A stretch of 64,000 bases of DNA from Phymatolithon calcareum. Its lineage: Eukaryota; Rhodophyta; Florideophyceae; Hapalidiales. This document shows, piece by piece, positions 11,401 to 22,221 of this stretch. The notes below the pieces were generated by a model. It was not told the DNA's origin. It was given only the letters and a program-made list of their open reading frames with translations, and made no database searches. The stretch lies in NCBI GenBank assembly GCA_977006965.1, contig OZ345373.1, forward strand, positions 372,001 to 436,000, written 5' to 3'. The first letter of the stretch is position 1. The number at the start of each line of letters is the position of its first letter. The position numbers were made by a program, and so were the translations under genes.

Positions 11401-12962
11401 AGTCCACGGTGCTCATCACAGAGGTACTGCCCATCGGCGACAAGAGAGCTTCTAAACCTGAGTTCATCGCAGCTTCCGAGGAGGAAATGACAGGTCTACT
11501 CTCTCGTTGGACATTTAAGGCCGTCCCGATATCTTCACTGCCCGCAGGTGCTAATGTGATTGGAGGTCGTTTCGTTTTAACTATTAAGAACAAGGACGCT
11601 CCCGATATGCGAATCAAGGCACGATATGTTGCACAGCGTCACCGTGATGATGAGAAGAACTTTTTGGTGCACAAGATTACGGCATTGCGCCAGACGTCGA
11701 CGCGAATTATCATCTCGCTTGCTGCGCTCTACGGGTTCAAGATTTGGTCCCATGACGTGTCACAGGCCTATTTGCAGTCCTCCGAGAAACTTGACCGTGA
11801 CGTATATCTGAAGCCAAGCCCTCGGGACGGGATGCTCGCCCCACTTCAACAGTTTATGAAAGAAGGTGATGTTCTCAAGGTCGAGTGACCACTCTACGGT
11901 CTCGCTGATGCCGGTGATCTATGGCACCAAACGATTGATGCGCATTTAACGAAAGACCTCGGACTCGAGAAGTGCATGCTGGACAAGTCACTGTACTTCC
12001 TGTGCCGCAACAGCAAGCTTGTTGGCATGGTCGGCCAATACGTGGACGATTCCCTACTGAGCGGCGATCCGGGTTTCTAAAAGGACACAGAGAAGTCCTT
12101 GGAAAAGTTTGATTGTCGCGAGCGCTGCTACGACGACATGAGGTTCGCTGGGGTGTTTATACAGCACAACGGCGAGGTGACGAGCCTCAATCAAGCTGAA
12201 TACGCCTCTAAACTCGAACTTCTCCAGCCTGATTGCACTTTCGCCGAATACAGCCGCCTGCGCGCTAAACTTGCCTGGATGATGCACACGCGACCGGAAA
12301 TTTGCTTCGACACCTGCGTCGCCACTCAAGTTACAGAGAAAATGTTTCGTGCAGACCATGTCGAGAAGGTCAACAAAGTCGTTCGCCATCTGCGCAAGCA
12401 TCCTATGAACCTGAGCTATTCCTCACTGGACCCGGAGTCTCTGGTGTTGAAAGTTTACTCAGACTCGTCATTCGCGAACAACGAAGATCTTACATCCCAG
12501 CTCGGCTTCATCATCCTACTGTCCGATGCCAAGAACCGATGCAACATCCTGCTCTACACAAGCTACAAGGCACGCAAGGTAACGCGCTCGGTGTTGGGGG
12601 CGGAAACTTACGCTTTTTCTGACGCTTTCGACATGGCTTTCACGGTCAGGACTGATTTGCAGCGTGTTCTCGGAAAACGCTTGCCCCTGATTATGTGCAC
12701 CGACTCCAAAAGTCTGTTCGACATCATCACCAAGGACTCTATAAGCACCGAACGCCGATTGATGATCGACATATCTGCCGTTCGTGCCGCATACGAGAAA
12801 GGAGAAATTGACCATATCCAGCTCGTGTCTACAAAGGACAACCCCGCCGACTGCTTCACGAAGGAAGGCCGCTGCACTGCACTTGAATCAATTGTCGACA
12901 CCGGCACGGATGGTTGTGAACCGGTGCAATGGGTTTCCCGGTCCATGTCAAGCCAGGAGTAA
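8433..12962 (+). pseudogene. Copia 1 gag-pol polyprotein with three in-frame stops
   Basis: One continuous frame from ATG 8433 to the stop at 12962, broken only by TAG (10545-10547), TGA (11886-11888) and TAA (12078-12080); no frameshift. In order: gag with a zinc knuckle (CFNCSGPHYLREC, one residue shorter than usual between second Cys and His), protease active site CLDTGAQRS near 9955, integrase HHCC (LHKHFFH and CATC), integrase core D, D, E (MWID, RTDRGS, GERYH), reverse transcriptase with YVDD near 12040, and RNase H (SVLGAETYAF, TDSKSLFD, NPADCFTK). The first stop separates gag-protease-HHCC from the integrase core, and the others flank the YVDD region. With near-identical LTRs this points to a recently inactivated copy, or one that was copied when already defective. 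Confidence 0.9.
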
Positions 12963-13008
12963 AGAAGTCAGCCACACCGTTCATCGTGTCGTTTTCGCTG
13001 GGCGGGAC

Positions 13009-13606
13009 TGTCGCGGATATCGTCCAGGAACCATTGCTGGAACACACGTATGATGCATCACTGGCGGGATACTCCCGCTCGCGCTCAATGCTATCCGCGC
13101 GCACTCAATGGGTATTTGAATTTACGCGCTCGCTCCCGTAAGTGCGAACTACGCGAACGCGCTTTGACGATCCCGCGTCACGAATTTAAGAGCTGTATAC
13201 GCGTCGCCGGACGCGTCGCTCCTCACGATGAAGGTTTACGTGGCCGACCTTTTATTACCGCATCTACTTTTCTCTCGATTGTTTCCCGCCTTGCATTTAC
13301 TCCGTCTCAATGATCCTTGCGCGCGCGTGTGCGCATTGTATGCGAATCGCTATTATTCCATCTCATTGTTCTTCTGTGTTCTCGTGCGCTTCGATGCTAG
13401 GAAGCTTGTCTACTTAAGTTCATCCTCCCGGCCAACTCTCTAGTTTCGGAGGCACGCCTTCTATTGCAATTATTGTTCAAGTAAACTGTTCTATTGAAGA
13501 CGTCATCGCCCCGAACCAACGCTGTGCCTCATTGGCCTTGGCTTCGGGTTCCTTCCGTGCCTTGCTGCGAGTCGCAGCAGCACCACCCCTATCGAAATAT
13601 TCGGCA
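13009..13606 (+). repeat. Copia 1, 3' LTR
   Basis: 598 bp, TGTCGCGG to ATTCGGCA, followed by the AGTTC target duplication. It is preceded by a weak purine tract (GGGCGGGA) as possible polypurine primer. Confidence 0.95.
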
Positions 13607-13972
13607 AGTTCAACAAGTGCAGAGTTGTCGGAAATAACGATCACTTCAAATGTTTCATGCGTAGTATGTGGTAATTTATTGTCGGTAGCATCTAATTTTA
13701 TTATATAACTCGGGCCAGTATAAGCGTTCACCGGGGGAGCACGGCACCATTTTGGCCCAAATGAACTAAATAACTATCGGGCCAAAATGTTGTCGTGCTC
13801 CCCTAGTGTTCGGTACGTAAATTTCTACGTACAGTTACAACGTTCCTGAATTCAACCATCCATGTGATCGTTCTGTTGTAGACTGCGACAGACAGAAACG
13901 GGCCTGAAAATGATACGCTTGAACCGGAGGAACCGATAAATATGGCTCAACGCCTAAAGAAAAGGAAGACGA

Positions 13973-14260
13973 ATGTCAGATTACCCGCACTGCGGTGCAC
14001 GGAGTTACATGAACACCGATTTCATATTAAGGTCGGTTGCCGAGGTGGAGCGTCTTTGGTCCATGGCTAAGTATATTTTGCTTGATCACAGCAAATGTAC
14101 GTCTCCTATTGTGTTCGAGGCGATGCTTTTCCTCAAAGTCAACGGCTCTTACTGGGATGAGCAAACTGTGAAGGAAGCTATGTCAAGCGTTGTCAACCAT
14201 CGTGTTGAACAGGCTATCGCAGAAGACGAAAGTTTCGTTCACCTAGGAGAAGAGGCATGA
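13973..14260 (+). pseudogene. hAT transposase C-terminal dimerisation fragment
   Basis: Frame of about 95 codons with AEVERLWSMAKYIL, then PIVFEAMLFLKVNGSYWD. This is the hAT C-terminal pattern (VERxFSxA..., then vealxFLkxNxxxW) used for transposase dimerisation. The DDE core and BED finger are missing. It lies inside the element whose TIRs and 8-bp duplication also mark it as hAT, so two lines of evidence agree. It is unlikely to be expressed as a functional protein. Confidence 0.75.
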
Positions 14261-14403
14261 ATAAACGATTAACTTGACTATTGCGGGAAGTATTCAAATT
14301 ATAATCCGAATTGCTGACTAACCGTAGTGAGCAATTGAATTGTTAAATTGCACGACAAACAGCAATGTCGAACAATGAGATTGGCACCACCCCTGATAGT
14401 AAG

Positions 14404-15565
14404 TGATCTGCCGGGCCTTAAGGGAATCGTGTCTCTCGTGTATCTATGCGCTGTTTTTTTCGCTTCGCTGGTAGTATTTAAGATAGTTAGTTTGTTCATC
14501 TGAGTAAAGGAGTAAAGGGCACGTCAGTCTGAGCCAAGGGCAAGGAAGATCAATAGACACTTTTAGTGTCGCCCCAGTCTGATTATAGGGCCCCGATGCC
14601 AGAGGTCTTTAAGAGGAAATCCCTGGCAAGAACAAGCAAGAAACGAAGATTCCGAAGAGATGCTGGAAATGGCAGTTGATACCGTCCAAAGAAAATGTCC
14701 GAAATTAAAATGAAAACGTAAGCGAAGGATTGTAGCGCAACGAAAAGTCTCTCAGGTGCAATGATAATTGACTAAGGGAGCTTCAATAAAACAGAAATCC
14801 ATCCATCCATCTGAGTAAAGGAAGGTGGGAGATCTTCGAATTTTGCCTCGACTGCTCGCATGGCGCACGCTCAAGCTCGCCTTCACGTCCATTCGACCAT
14901 GCGGAATTGAAATTCTCCCACCCCTTCTTGACCGCAACCGTTTCGCCGCACAAGCCAGTGCGATGACAACCGCGCTCAAAGTCCCCTTTCCCCTTTTCGT
15001 GCGTCTGTTTCAAAGTCGACGGCCCAGCCAAGGTCGCCGCCGGAGGGCGACGCCGACATCTTCATGCTTATTCTGTCTGTTTGTCCTCTTGCGGCGTTGT
15101 CTGTTCTTAACCGCAACCGTTTCGCCGCACAAGCCAGTGCGGTGGCAATCGCGCTCAAGGTCCCTTTGCCCCTTTTCGTGCATCTGTCTCAAGGTTGACG
15201 GTCCAGCCAAGGTCGCCGCCGGAGGACGACGCCGACATCTTCTCGCTTATTTTTTCTGTTTGTCTTGGGGTTTTTGTTTGCTTGTCTCTCTTTCCTCCGT
15301 TTTTTGTGCTCTCCCGGTCTGTTTGTCTCTTGGTCTTCTCTGACCGTTGACTCAATAATTGGTGTAGTGCAGAACAAGAGCTATGCGTCTCCGTTGCCCA
15401 AGACAAGCCACAATGGTCGGGAAAAAACAACGCTATAGACGATAGCCACTACACCATCAACTCATTTGTTCGCGATATGAATTAAAACGCCAATATCGCC
15501 TCTTCTGGAACCTTAGCAACTGTACGGGCTACCCCGTTCGCTGAATCTCCAGCTAGAGCGATTTA
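14404..15565. repeat. Dispersed repeat with internal tandem units
   Basis: Starts with the right half of the repeat cut by the hAT element, then at about 14930-15240 has two copies of a unit of about 180-190 bp (CGCAACCGTTTCGCCGCACA, GCGCTCAAGGTCC, TTGACGGTCCAGCCAAGG, CGACGCCGACATCTTC). The tail at 15250-15565 (GTTGACTCAATAATTGG, CCAGCTAGAGCGATT) matches 27080-27410. No credible ORF. Confidence 0.7.
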
Positions 15566-16382
15566 GAACTTTCTTTTAGTAATAATAAAAGCATTGAAAG
15601 TTTCCTATGCTGGGACAGAAGGTAATGTAACATTGGCTGTGGACCCAGTCAAGGCCTTCCCGAGAGAGGCAAAGAGAGGTATTTTCGAGTCTGAAGAATT
15701 CAGGGAACTTTTTTACTCGATCGCATTTACGACCATCAGGAGCAAGCTTTTGCACCATCCAGAGATGAATTAAAGCTCTCCCCTCCATTCTACTATTACG
15801 AGGAAATGTTCATCGCTAGGATACGAGATTCTGCGACATCCTGCTTCACCAGCTGGGAAATGAAGAGATTTATTCCCCTTGCAGTCTGCAAGAGAGAAAG
15901 AGCCAAGTTGCATTGTTTAGAATATTGCTTCTGGTGCTAAATACGTTTAATTTATTATGAAGTCACAATGCCGGAGCGCGGAGGCTGCAGGTCTCGAGGT
16001 GAAACCGCTCTCGGAGATGATGCAGAGAAAGGCGTAAGGTGACAAGTATTCGCTCAGTGGCTGTAAGCGTTCAATGGAGCAAGTCTGGTTCGGCCTACTG
16101 TGGTCATCATTACTCAATGATTCGAATCTGAAGTTCCAAACGACCAAGGGCGACGACGAGGAGCAATTTACATACGACTCGGCAAAAACTCCTGCTCGAC
16201 AAGTTATGTCCATTCAATTTGCAAGCGGAGGAAGACGTTAAAATCGAATCAAGCCATTCGGGGATGTTTTCGTCCGCCACGCTGAGCGTCAGGAGAAAAA
16301 ATATCATCTTCGAAAAGTTTCATACATATTTCTCATCCCAGAAACGCATCGGTGTCATGACATATCATCTCGATCTCCGCTA
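15566..16382. other. No feature recognised
   Basis: Only short ORFs without recognisable motifs. The last bases (CTCCGC, TA, GGTGCCAG at 16381) are the unoccupied equivalent of the target of the element at 18613. Confidence 0.4.
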
Positions 16383-16560
16383 GGTGCCAGAACTTCAGAA
16401 CTTTAGTGAACGCAATAAAGCTGTGTTGGTAATGTGTGGTCAGCGAGTGGAGCCCTCGAGGAAATCGCATCCTGTAAATATACGGACAAGGAGTCCTCAG
16501 GTGCTACCCACAATAGGGCGGCTCTTCTCTTATGCCTGGTATTCTATCTGAGCCCCTAGC
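16383..16560. repeat. Dispersed repeat (GGTGCCAGAACTTCAG family)
   Basis: The first half matches 20473-20570. The second half (TATACGGACAAGG, AGGGCGGCTC, CTAGCATGT) matches 21340-21430 and in part 18440-18475. In those places it lies at the presumed 3' ends of minus-strand genes. Function unknown. Confidence 0.55.
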
Positions 16561-16938
16561 ATGTACTCAATTGGTTTTGATAACTCTTGGTAGAAGTTTC
16601 CCAAGCCACGGTTCTTCTTTCAGTGCAGGCCTTCTTCATTCTGCATACTCTCGACAATGTATCACTTCATGAGTGCGTTGGAAGCAAGGCACTTTGGAAT
16701 CATTGATTAGGTCGTGCATTCGAGAGAAGCTCCGGGGGATGGCGATAAGGAAAGTGCTGTCGTACAATAGTGATGACTTGATTCCGACTTGGTGGGATTT
16801 TGAATGCTGTGTGATCAACCGATGATGTGTACAATTATGTAAAACAAGTTGACTTACGGGTGGTCACCCAGACCTATCTTATTTTGCTGGATTGAGCGGC
16901 GCTGTCTTCCGTATGAATCCTGGAAGCTGGTCGGGCTG

Positions 16939-16977
16939 GCGCAATGCTGTGCTGTGCAGCAAAGCACAGCATTGCGC
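16939..16977. other. Perfect 15-bp inverted repeat (hairpin)
   Basis: GCGCAATGCTGTGCT and its exact complement are separated by 9 bases. It lies just downstream of the 3' end of the minus-strand gene at 17098-18161, so it could be a 3'-end or processing structure, but nothing proves this. Confidence 0.6.
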
Positions 16978-17097
16978 GAGCGCAGCCTGTGCTCGAATAG
17001 CACCGCACGTGTAAGAGAGAAGAGTAGAACATCCGGGGTAATGTGCATGAAAATGCAATACGAGCAACAACTATACGTTGGGGGCGGAAAGGTCAAA

Positions 17098-18161
17098 TTA
17101 GGTAGGAAACTCAGACCGTAAAGCATTTGTGTCCACTTGACTGTAGAGATTGATAACCACGGGGGTGACGAGAAAATAAAAGCACATCATCAAAATCGGT
17201 GTAGCTTTTGAGCTATCAGCGCGAATGTCAAATGTATTCAGGGTAGGCCATAGTAACATTGACGTTCCCATTGCAATGGGCAGCAATTTTTGCACGGTCA
17301 ATATTAACAGCAGTACGATGTTTGGTTTCAAGCTGTTTCTTCGTCCTTGAAGTATGCCACTCGAAGAGTCTGACTGGAGAAACTTGAAAGCACACGAAAT
17401 CAGAAGGGTGCCCGGGAGAAAGCTGGCTCCCAACAACACTACACATAAGCTTAGAATCGCCATGAAAGAGAACAGGAAAGTAGAAAATGACTTGCGAAGG
17501 GCATACCAACAAAGAAACTGCGAGAATAAGAAGACATTAAAGACATCAATGAATTGGAACCCCAATGCCAACTGCCGTCGCCGACGTGTCCACAGCGCAC
17601 CGGAGAGCCCAGAGAAGAGGCTAATCGTAGTTTGTTGATCAATATTGAAGTTCCACACATATCCATAAACGTATCCGACGGTCAGTGGCTTAACTACGCA
17701 CCACAGTAATGAGTAAAACGTCAAGAGAATAAAACTCAAAAAGCAATAGAATCCACAGATGGGAAAAACGAGAAATTGTCCACCTGCATGAACGAGAAAT
17801 AGCATGCTAGGTATGAATTGAAAACAGCATTTTCTGACGAAAAGTTTGGCGCCACCAGCGGATGCATGGCCACTTGCAGTCCTTGACGCACGGCGAGGAA
17901 AACGATGGAAAGAGCGACGAGCCCATTTTTCCATCCGTACAATGGTCCCGGTGTGCCGAAAAACGGTGATTCGTAACCAAGACAAAGTCGAAGAATGAAA
18001 AAAATTATATCGGTTAAGACAACGACGTTGGGGATAAACGCGAAAGTTGTGAATGCGTAGGCTAACGCAGTAGCCCAGTGAGGTCTTTCGACAAACAGGC
18101 CGCGAGGCCGTATGGGGAGATCTTCTGCGGCAGGCGCGGGAAAGTTCTCTTGGAATGACAT
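17098..18161 (-). pseudogene. Polytopic membrane protein, one frameshift
   Basis: ATG at 18161 starts MSFQENFPAPAAEDLPIRP, then hydrophobic segments (AYAFTTFAFIPNVVVL, GLVALSIVFLAV). After about codon 95 this frame loses its hydrophobic pattern, while the -1/+2 frame continues from about 17860 to a stop at 17098 with many further spans (IPSMLFLVHAGGQFLVFPI, LILTVQKLLPIAMGTSMLLW, MMCFYFLVTPVVINLY). A single indel near 17850-17870 best explains this. The joined product would be about 350 residues with eight or nine spans. I do not recognise the family. It could still be a real gene if the indel is a sequencing error. Confidence 0.5.
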
Positions 18162-18612
18162 AGATGTGATGGAGATGCTTGCATGGGGGACGGAGTGAAG
18201 CGCACTTCCGTTTGAAAATCACGCTGGTGAGAGACCACGAGGGGCAGTTCGGGTTGAATAGCTCGGCTGGGCGCGCTTGAATGCAATGCGAGACGGACCC
18301 TGCCACTTTTCACCCGGTTCGGAACACGCCTTGTTGAAATTTGTTGTATGGTGCGGTATTTGATTGAATCGAAAGAATTTCTTCGGGACAGAGTACTGTA
18401 GTTTTTTTGAAGTTTATTTAAAAGCCTCACCGTCTTACTAATATACGAACAAGGCTTCCTCAGTTGCTACCTTCCAGTGTGCAGACCGTCGAAACTGTGT
18501 TGCCGTGGTGTGAGGGCTAGAAAATGTGCGCCTGTACCTCGACCAATTCTATTGGTGCGCTGCTCAATAATAAATTATAAAAATAATATCTAGTGCTTAT
18601 CTTGATATCCGC
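18162..18612. other. No gene recognised
   Basis: Upstream side of the polytopic gene. 18410-18475 resembles the dispersed 3'-end repeat seen at 16480 and 21340. Confidence 0.35.
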
Positions 18613-20472
18613 TAGTGTCTATTGTACGACATTTTTTCCTCAATTGAGGACATCATATTTCTCAATTAATTAGCATGTTTTTCTGGCTTTGACAATGAAG
18701 CTTTATTCGCTCTCGGTGTCGTCACGACATCATGCTCATGGAGCATCTCTACGTGTCGGGCTAAGCACTACCTACATATGGATGTACCATATATGTGAAG
18801 TAGATCATCGTTAAGCCTTGTGCAGGACGAAAAACGTCCTGATACATTTGCAAACATGGCATCCGTTCTGCAAGGTATATGTGTGCGCACCCCACCCGCA
18901 GTATTCCTTTTCCTTCTTGTGGACTCTAGACTAATACCAACACCGCAATCAGATGCAAATATCCTCTCTGCAGTGGCGGAGCGACCTCGAGCGTAGTACG
19001 AGCCGTATGAGTTGTCGATCAGCTGCGGTCCCAGCTCGTCGGTAATAGTTGTTGAGTGACTCTGGGTGCGCTCCAGAGTACAGTGATCCCCTATACAGGC
19101 CATCGGCTCTAAATGACCAATCTTATATGCGCATTTTCTTCTCCATATTAATGCTTCATTGCCGACATCGAGTATGTCTGGAAATTTGAAGGCATTCGAA
19201 ATAATAAGTATCACACACTCCTGGTTGGGGCTCGGACAGCTCAACGCCGGCAGATTCACAGTCCAACTAACGCTAGCAGGTGCCATTCCGGCACTTCCGC
19301 ACTATAGAAACGTATGAAGCGCTCTCGAAGAGCTTTGTCTCTGTAAGGAAACCAGTGGGGTACAATCGATTATCCTCCCTGATTTTACAACTCTGATGAG
19401 TTTTAGGCCCTCTTGAAGGCGCATCTCCGCCATTTCGACACTTGCGAAAAACTAGATCGTGCGAACAACGGAAACTGAATATATTCATATATCCATATTC
19501 CAATTCTTCACTGCGTGCCCTGATCTGCTCCTCATTTGTTGCTACAAGCGACAAATGGAGCTCTATGCCACTCCATCTGCATGCCAAATTATGCATCTCG
19601 CAGTCATTTTTCTGTTTCCGATCATTTGGCACATAATGAAAAATGCTAATGGCAGCTCAATGAGCATCCTGGCCGTACCATCGAGGTTCAGTATCAGGCT
19701 TTCGGACAGGGGCAATAAGGTAGACAGTTTTTTGCCACTCCAACTCCCAAGATTCTTGGAATGCATACTCCAGAGAGACAGGAACAGGACGATGAAAGGT
19801 TCTACGATTTCCAGGAGGGGTAGACACAGCACGGTGATTGTCTTGGTGAGTTGTACGTGTACAGGAACGCCCGATATCCTAAAGAGATATGTCCAGAATT
19901 GTACTGTAAGCAGTATCCGATGTCGAACGAGCGGTTGCATCTTCTTGCGGACGGAGACTTGGTCCGGCACGGTATGCGGCTTGACCGTCTGCGACAGCAT
20001 TCCCTGGCTTAGCGTTGTATACCTTGATAGATTTTAACTTAGTTTTGGGCTCTGGATGTTGCACTAAAATCCACTTGACGCGCAATGAAGTACTTGAACG
20101 ACCGTTAAGTTTTTCAACAAGAACCTCCAGAACAGTCCCATTCAGCTTTTCCGACTTTTACAGAGAGCCATAAAGTTGGGAACACTCTGCTAGACCTGTG
20201 GCTATAATTGCTTTTGCGTGAACGGTTGCACCGACTTGTCGGCGAGGATCTTTTCTCTGTGCCATCATGACACAAACTTTTCGGGTGGATGATTGAATTT
20301 TTCTCCCTGAGCTCGCAAAACTCCTTATATAGGGGAAGTTTTCAACTCCGAGAGCAGAAGAAAGGGCGACCTTTCTTTATGTGGCGCCAAAAAGTGTTCC
20401 GCATAATTTTTGTTTACGTTAATGAGATTTGAAAGGTTGCCTCAATTGAGGACGTCCGTACAATAGACAATA
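18613..20472. mobile_element. TA-targeting TIR element C (1.86 kb)
   Basis: The left end TA-GTGTCTATTGTACG and right end CGTACAATAGACAA-TA are inverted repeats. Each is followed inward by the palindrome CCTCAATTGAGG. Outside, TATCCGC-TA and TA-GGTGCCAG match the uninterrupted site CTCCGCTAGGTGCCAG at 16375-16390, which shows a TA target duplication. This is the best-defined member of a family also at 25747, 32355 and 38646. TA duplication is typical of the Tc1/mariner group, but the tips are not ones I know. Confidence 0.8.
18768..20000 (-). other. Minus-strand coding-like frames inside element C
   Basis: Three overlapping open stretches (20000-19563, 19632-19273, 19286-18768) could be exons or shifted pieces of one gene. 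The first is hydrophobic (ITVLCLPLLEIVEPFIVLF and IELPLAFFIMCQMIG); the last has scattered cysteines. None shows a DDE transposase motif or resembles the coding parts of sister elements A and B. I do not recognise a family, and these may be spurious. Confidence 0.25.
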
Positions 20473-20590
20473 GGTGCCAGAACTTCAGAACTTTAGTGAA
20501 CGAAATAAAGCTGTGTCTGTAATGTGCGGTGAGTGGGTGGAGCCCTCGAGGAAATCGCATCCTATAATGCTGCCGGGCCTGACCCAGTGC
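20473..20590. repeat. Copy of the GGTGCCAGAACTTCAG repeat
   Basis: Matches 16383-16490 closely; together they give filled and empty sites for element C. From 20591 to 21420 I find only unconvincing ORFs, apart from the 3'-end repeat at about 21320-21430. Confidence 0.6.
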
Positions 20591-21420
20591 ATCTGAGGAG
20601 GACCATCCAGAGTTCGACCTGGTCAAACCCTGCACTTCCGCTTCCCTATACAAAAACAAAAAGGGGACGGGAGGGTGGGAGAACAAAAGAAACGATTTCT
20701 CGATGCGCTCGAGCGGACGGAGGCAGATGTTGCACGGTTGCACCTTGGTTTCTTGCCGTTGTGATGCGTGAGCTCACGGTTTGGCAGGTGCTATGATCCT
20801 GAGCTAGGTGTCTTCCGATACATTTGATTTAGGTGCAGTGTTGGTCACCGCTGGACCGGCTCTTGTGGCGGTTACTGCGTGCTTCGAGTTGGGTATGACA
20901 ATATCCAGGACACTCGTTGAAACGGATGGTCGTAAGGCCGAACGGTGCTGCGGTCAAACCGTATTTTACATGTGGTTCATTGTGTGCCTTTGCTCTTCGA
21001 GGCGTGGGACATTCGTCTTCGTCCCTGCTTCGATTGTTTGATAAACGTTCTTCTGCGTTCCTTGAAATAGTACTTTCATCGGGCGCATGCGATAGAAATG
21101 AAAGTGCAGCTACGAACAGCAGATCCACCACGTTAAGTGCCAGAACGCGAAGGCTTGTCGGGAGCAAATCAAAACTGAGTGTTTGGGAGGGGATGAAATC
21201 TTCCACGTGAGCAGGAGCGATGAATAGAAATCGCGTTCCTAATTGGTCATCAAGTCGCGGAATGAATTTCTATTGACGCCTTCTTCGAGCAGCAAGACAA
21301 TTTTTTTATTGCAATTTTTTTTAAAGCCCCGCAGTCATACGAATATACGGGCAGGGCTTCCTCAAGTGCTGCCCTCGCTAGGGCGGCTCTACTCTTATGT
21401 CTGGCATTCTATCTGGGACC

Positions 21421-22164
21421 CTAGCATGTGTTCGGTTGTTTTGATTGCTCTTCGTAACAGTCTGCTTCGCAATGATAGGAAGAGCCGACATCGAAGGATA
21501 GCAAGACAAGTGGAAAGAAGGCGGTCAGCAAAACAGGTGCAGCGAGAAACTGGTCAATTAAGAGTTGGAATACGGTGTTGCGCCACCCCTTGCCGCTTGG
21601 AATCAAAGCCTCGAGCCTCTCGTAAAGTACGTGAAATAGCGGTGCAGTGAGCAGAGCTCCGACCACGGCTAGCGCGGCAACTCGCCGCCAATCGATCTCC
21701 GTCGCCCGCGCAGTGAGTTGCGAGATGATGTCACTAACTCCGCCGAGGACGGCGGAGGTGATGCATTTCGTAACCAGCGGACGTCTGGTCAGCAGGCCCA
21801 TGTACTACTGCAACGGGTTTTGCGCGTTTTCGTCACCGACGCTATTTCCACCACCGGGCCTGATACCGATGCCGATATTGCCGCCGTCGCCTTGTCTAAG
21901 TTCCAGGTCTGCCAATGCATCCGAAGTGACATCACTTCGTGCATTTCGCGAGATAGTCCCGTAATAACCGCGTCCGCTCCCTGTGCTACCGAATTCCGCC
22001 TTGGGTACAGTGTTCCTGGGAAACTCATTGAGAGAACGTTCGCTGAGCAGCGGATAAGAAAGCATAGTCATCGATCGCGGTTTTCGAGCACACCCAACGC
22101 AGTGGGACGAGGGTAAGAGACATTTAACGAGGGCGCACGGTGTAAATGCAGCAGACAATGGCAT
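21421..22164 (-). pseudogene. Mpv17/PMP22-family membrane protein, in-frame stop and truncated
   Basis: From ATG 22164 a 119-codon N-terminal region (glycine-rich near GIGIRPGGGNSVGD, perhaps an organelle-targeting leader) runs into TAG at 21807-21805. The same frame continues YMGLLTRRPLVTKCITSAVL, which is the Mpv17/PMP22 signature start (NPL..Y...L..RPL.TK), then GGVSDIISQ and hydrophobic spans to 21421. The conserved second half (WP..Q..NF...P) is missing; the frame ends in unrelated residues next to a dispersed repeat. The family sits in mitochondrial, peroxisomal or plastid membranes as channel-like proteins. A nonsense mutation plus 3' loss make this a likely pseudogene, or translation might start at 21801. 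Confidence 0.7.
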
Positions 22165-22221
22165 GGCAGTACCGGATATGATTCCCTCATCGAGTGGTTG
22201 TGTTGGTCGAGGTCAAGGTGG

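Larger units (their letters stand above)
7788..13606 (+). mobile_element. Copia-type LTR retrotransposon 1 (complete, young)
   Basis: Two 598-bp LTRs (7788-8385, 13009-13606) start TG and end CA, flanked by AGTTC at 7783-7787 and 13607-13611. Domain order is gag, protease, integrase, reverse transcriptase, RNase H, which is Ty1/Copia. I count about four differences between the LTRs (over 99% identity), so insertion was recent. I could not identify a primer-binding site directly after the 5' LTR. It sits inside a hAT element. Confidence 0.95.
7663..14395. mobile_element. hAT element with perfect 8-bp target duplication, split by Copia 1
   Basis: The left end is CAGGGGTGGTACGCAATC at 7663 and the right end is its near-complement (GATTGGCACCACCCCTG) ending at 14395. 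ATAGTAAG occurs directly outside both ends (7655-7662 and 14396-14403), a perfect 8-bp target-site duplication as expected for hAT. Without the nested Copia (7783-13611) the element is about 0.9 kb. It keeps a C-terminal transposase fragment at 13973-14260 but no catalytic core, so it is an internally deleted derivative. Confidence 0.9.

Noticed and set aside
20829-21206. 125-codon minus-strand frame with a hydrophobic stretch
   Set aside because: It begins at GTG with no ATG, has no motif, and an equally long frame lies on the other strand.
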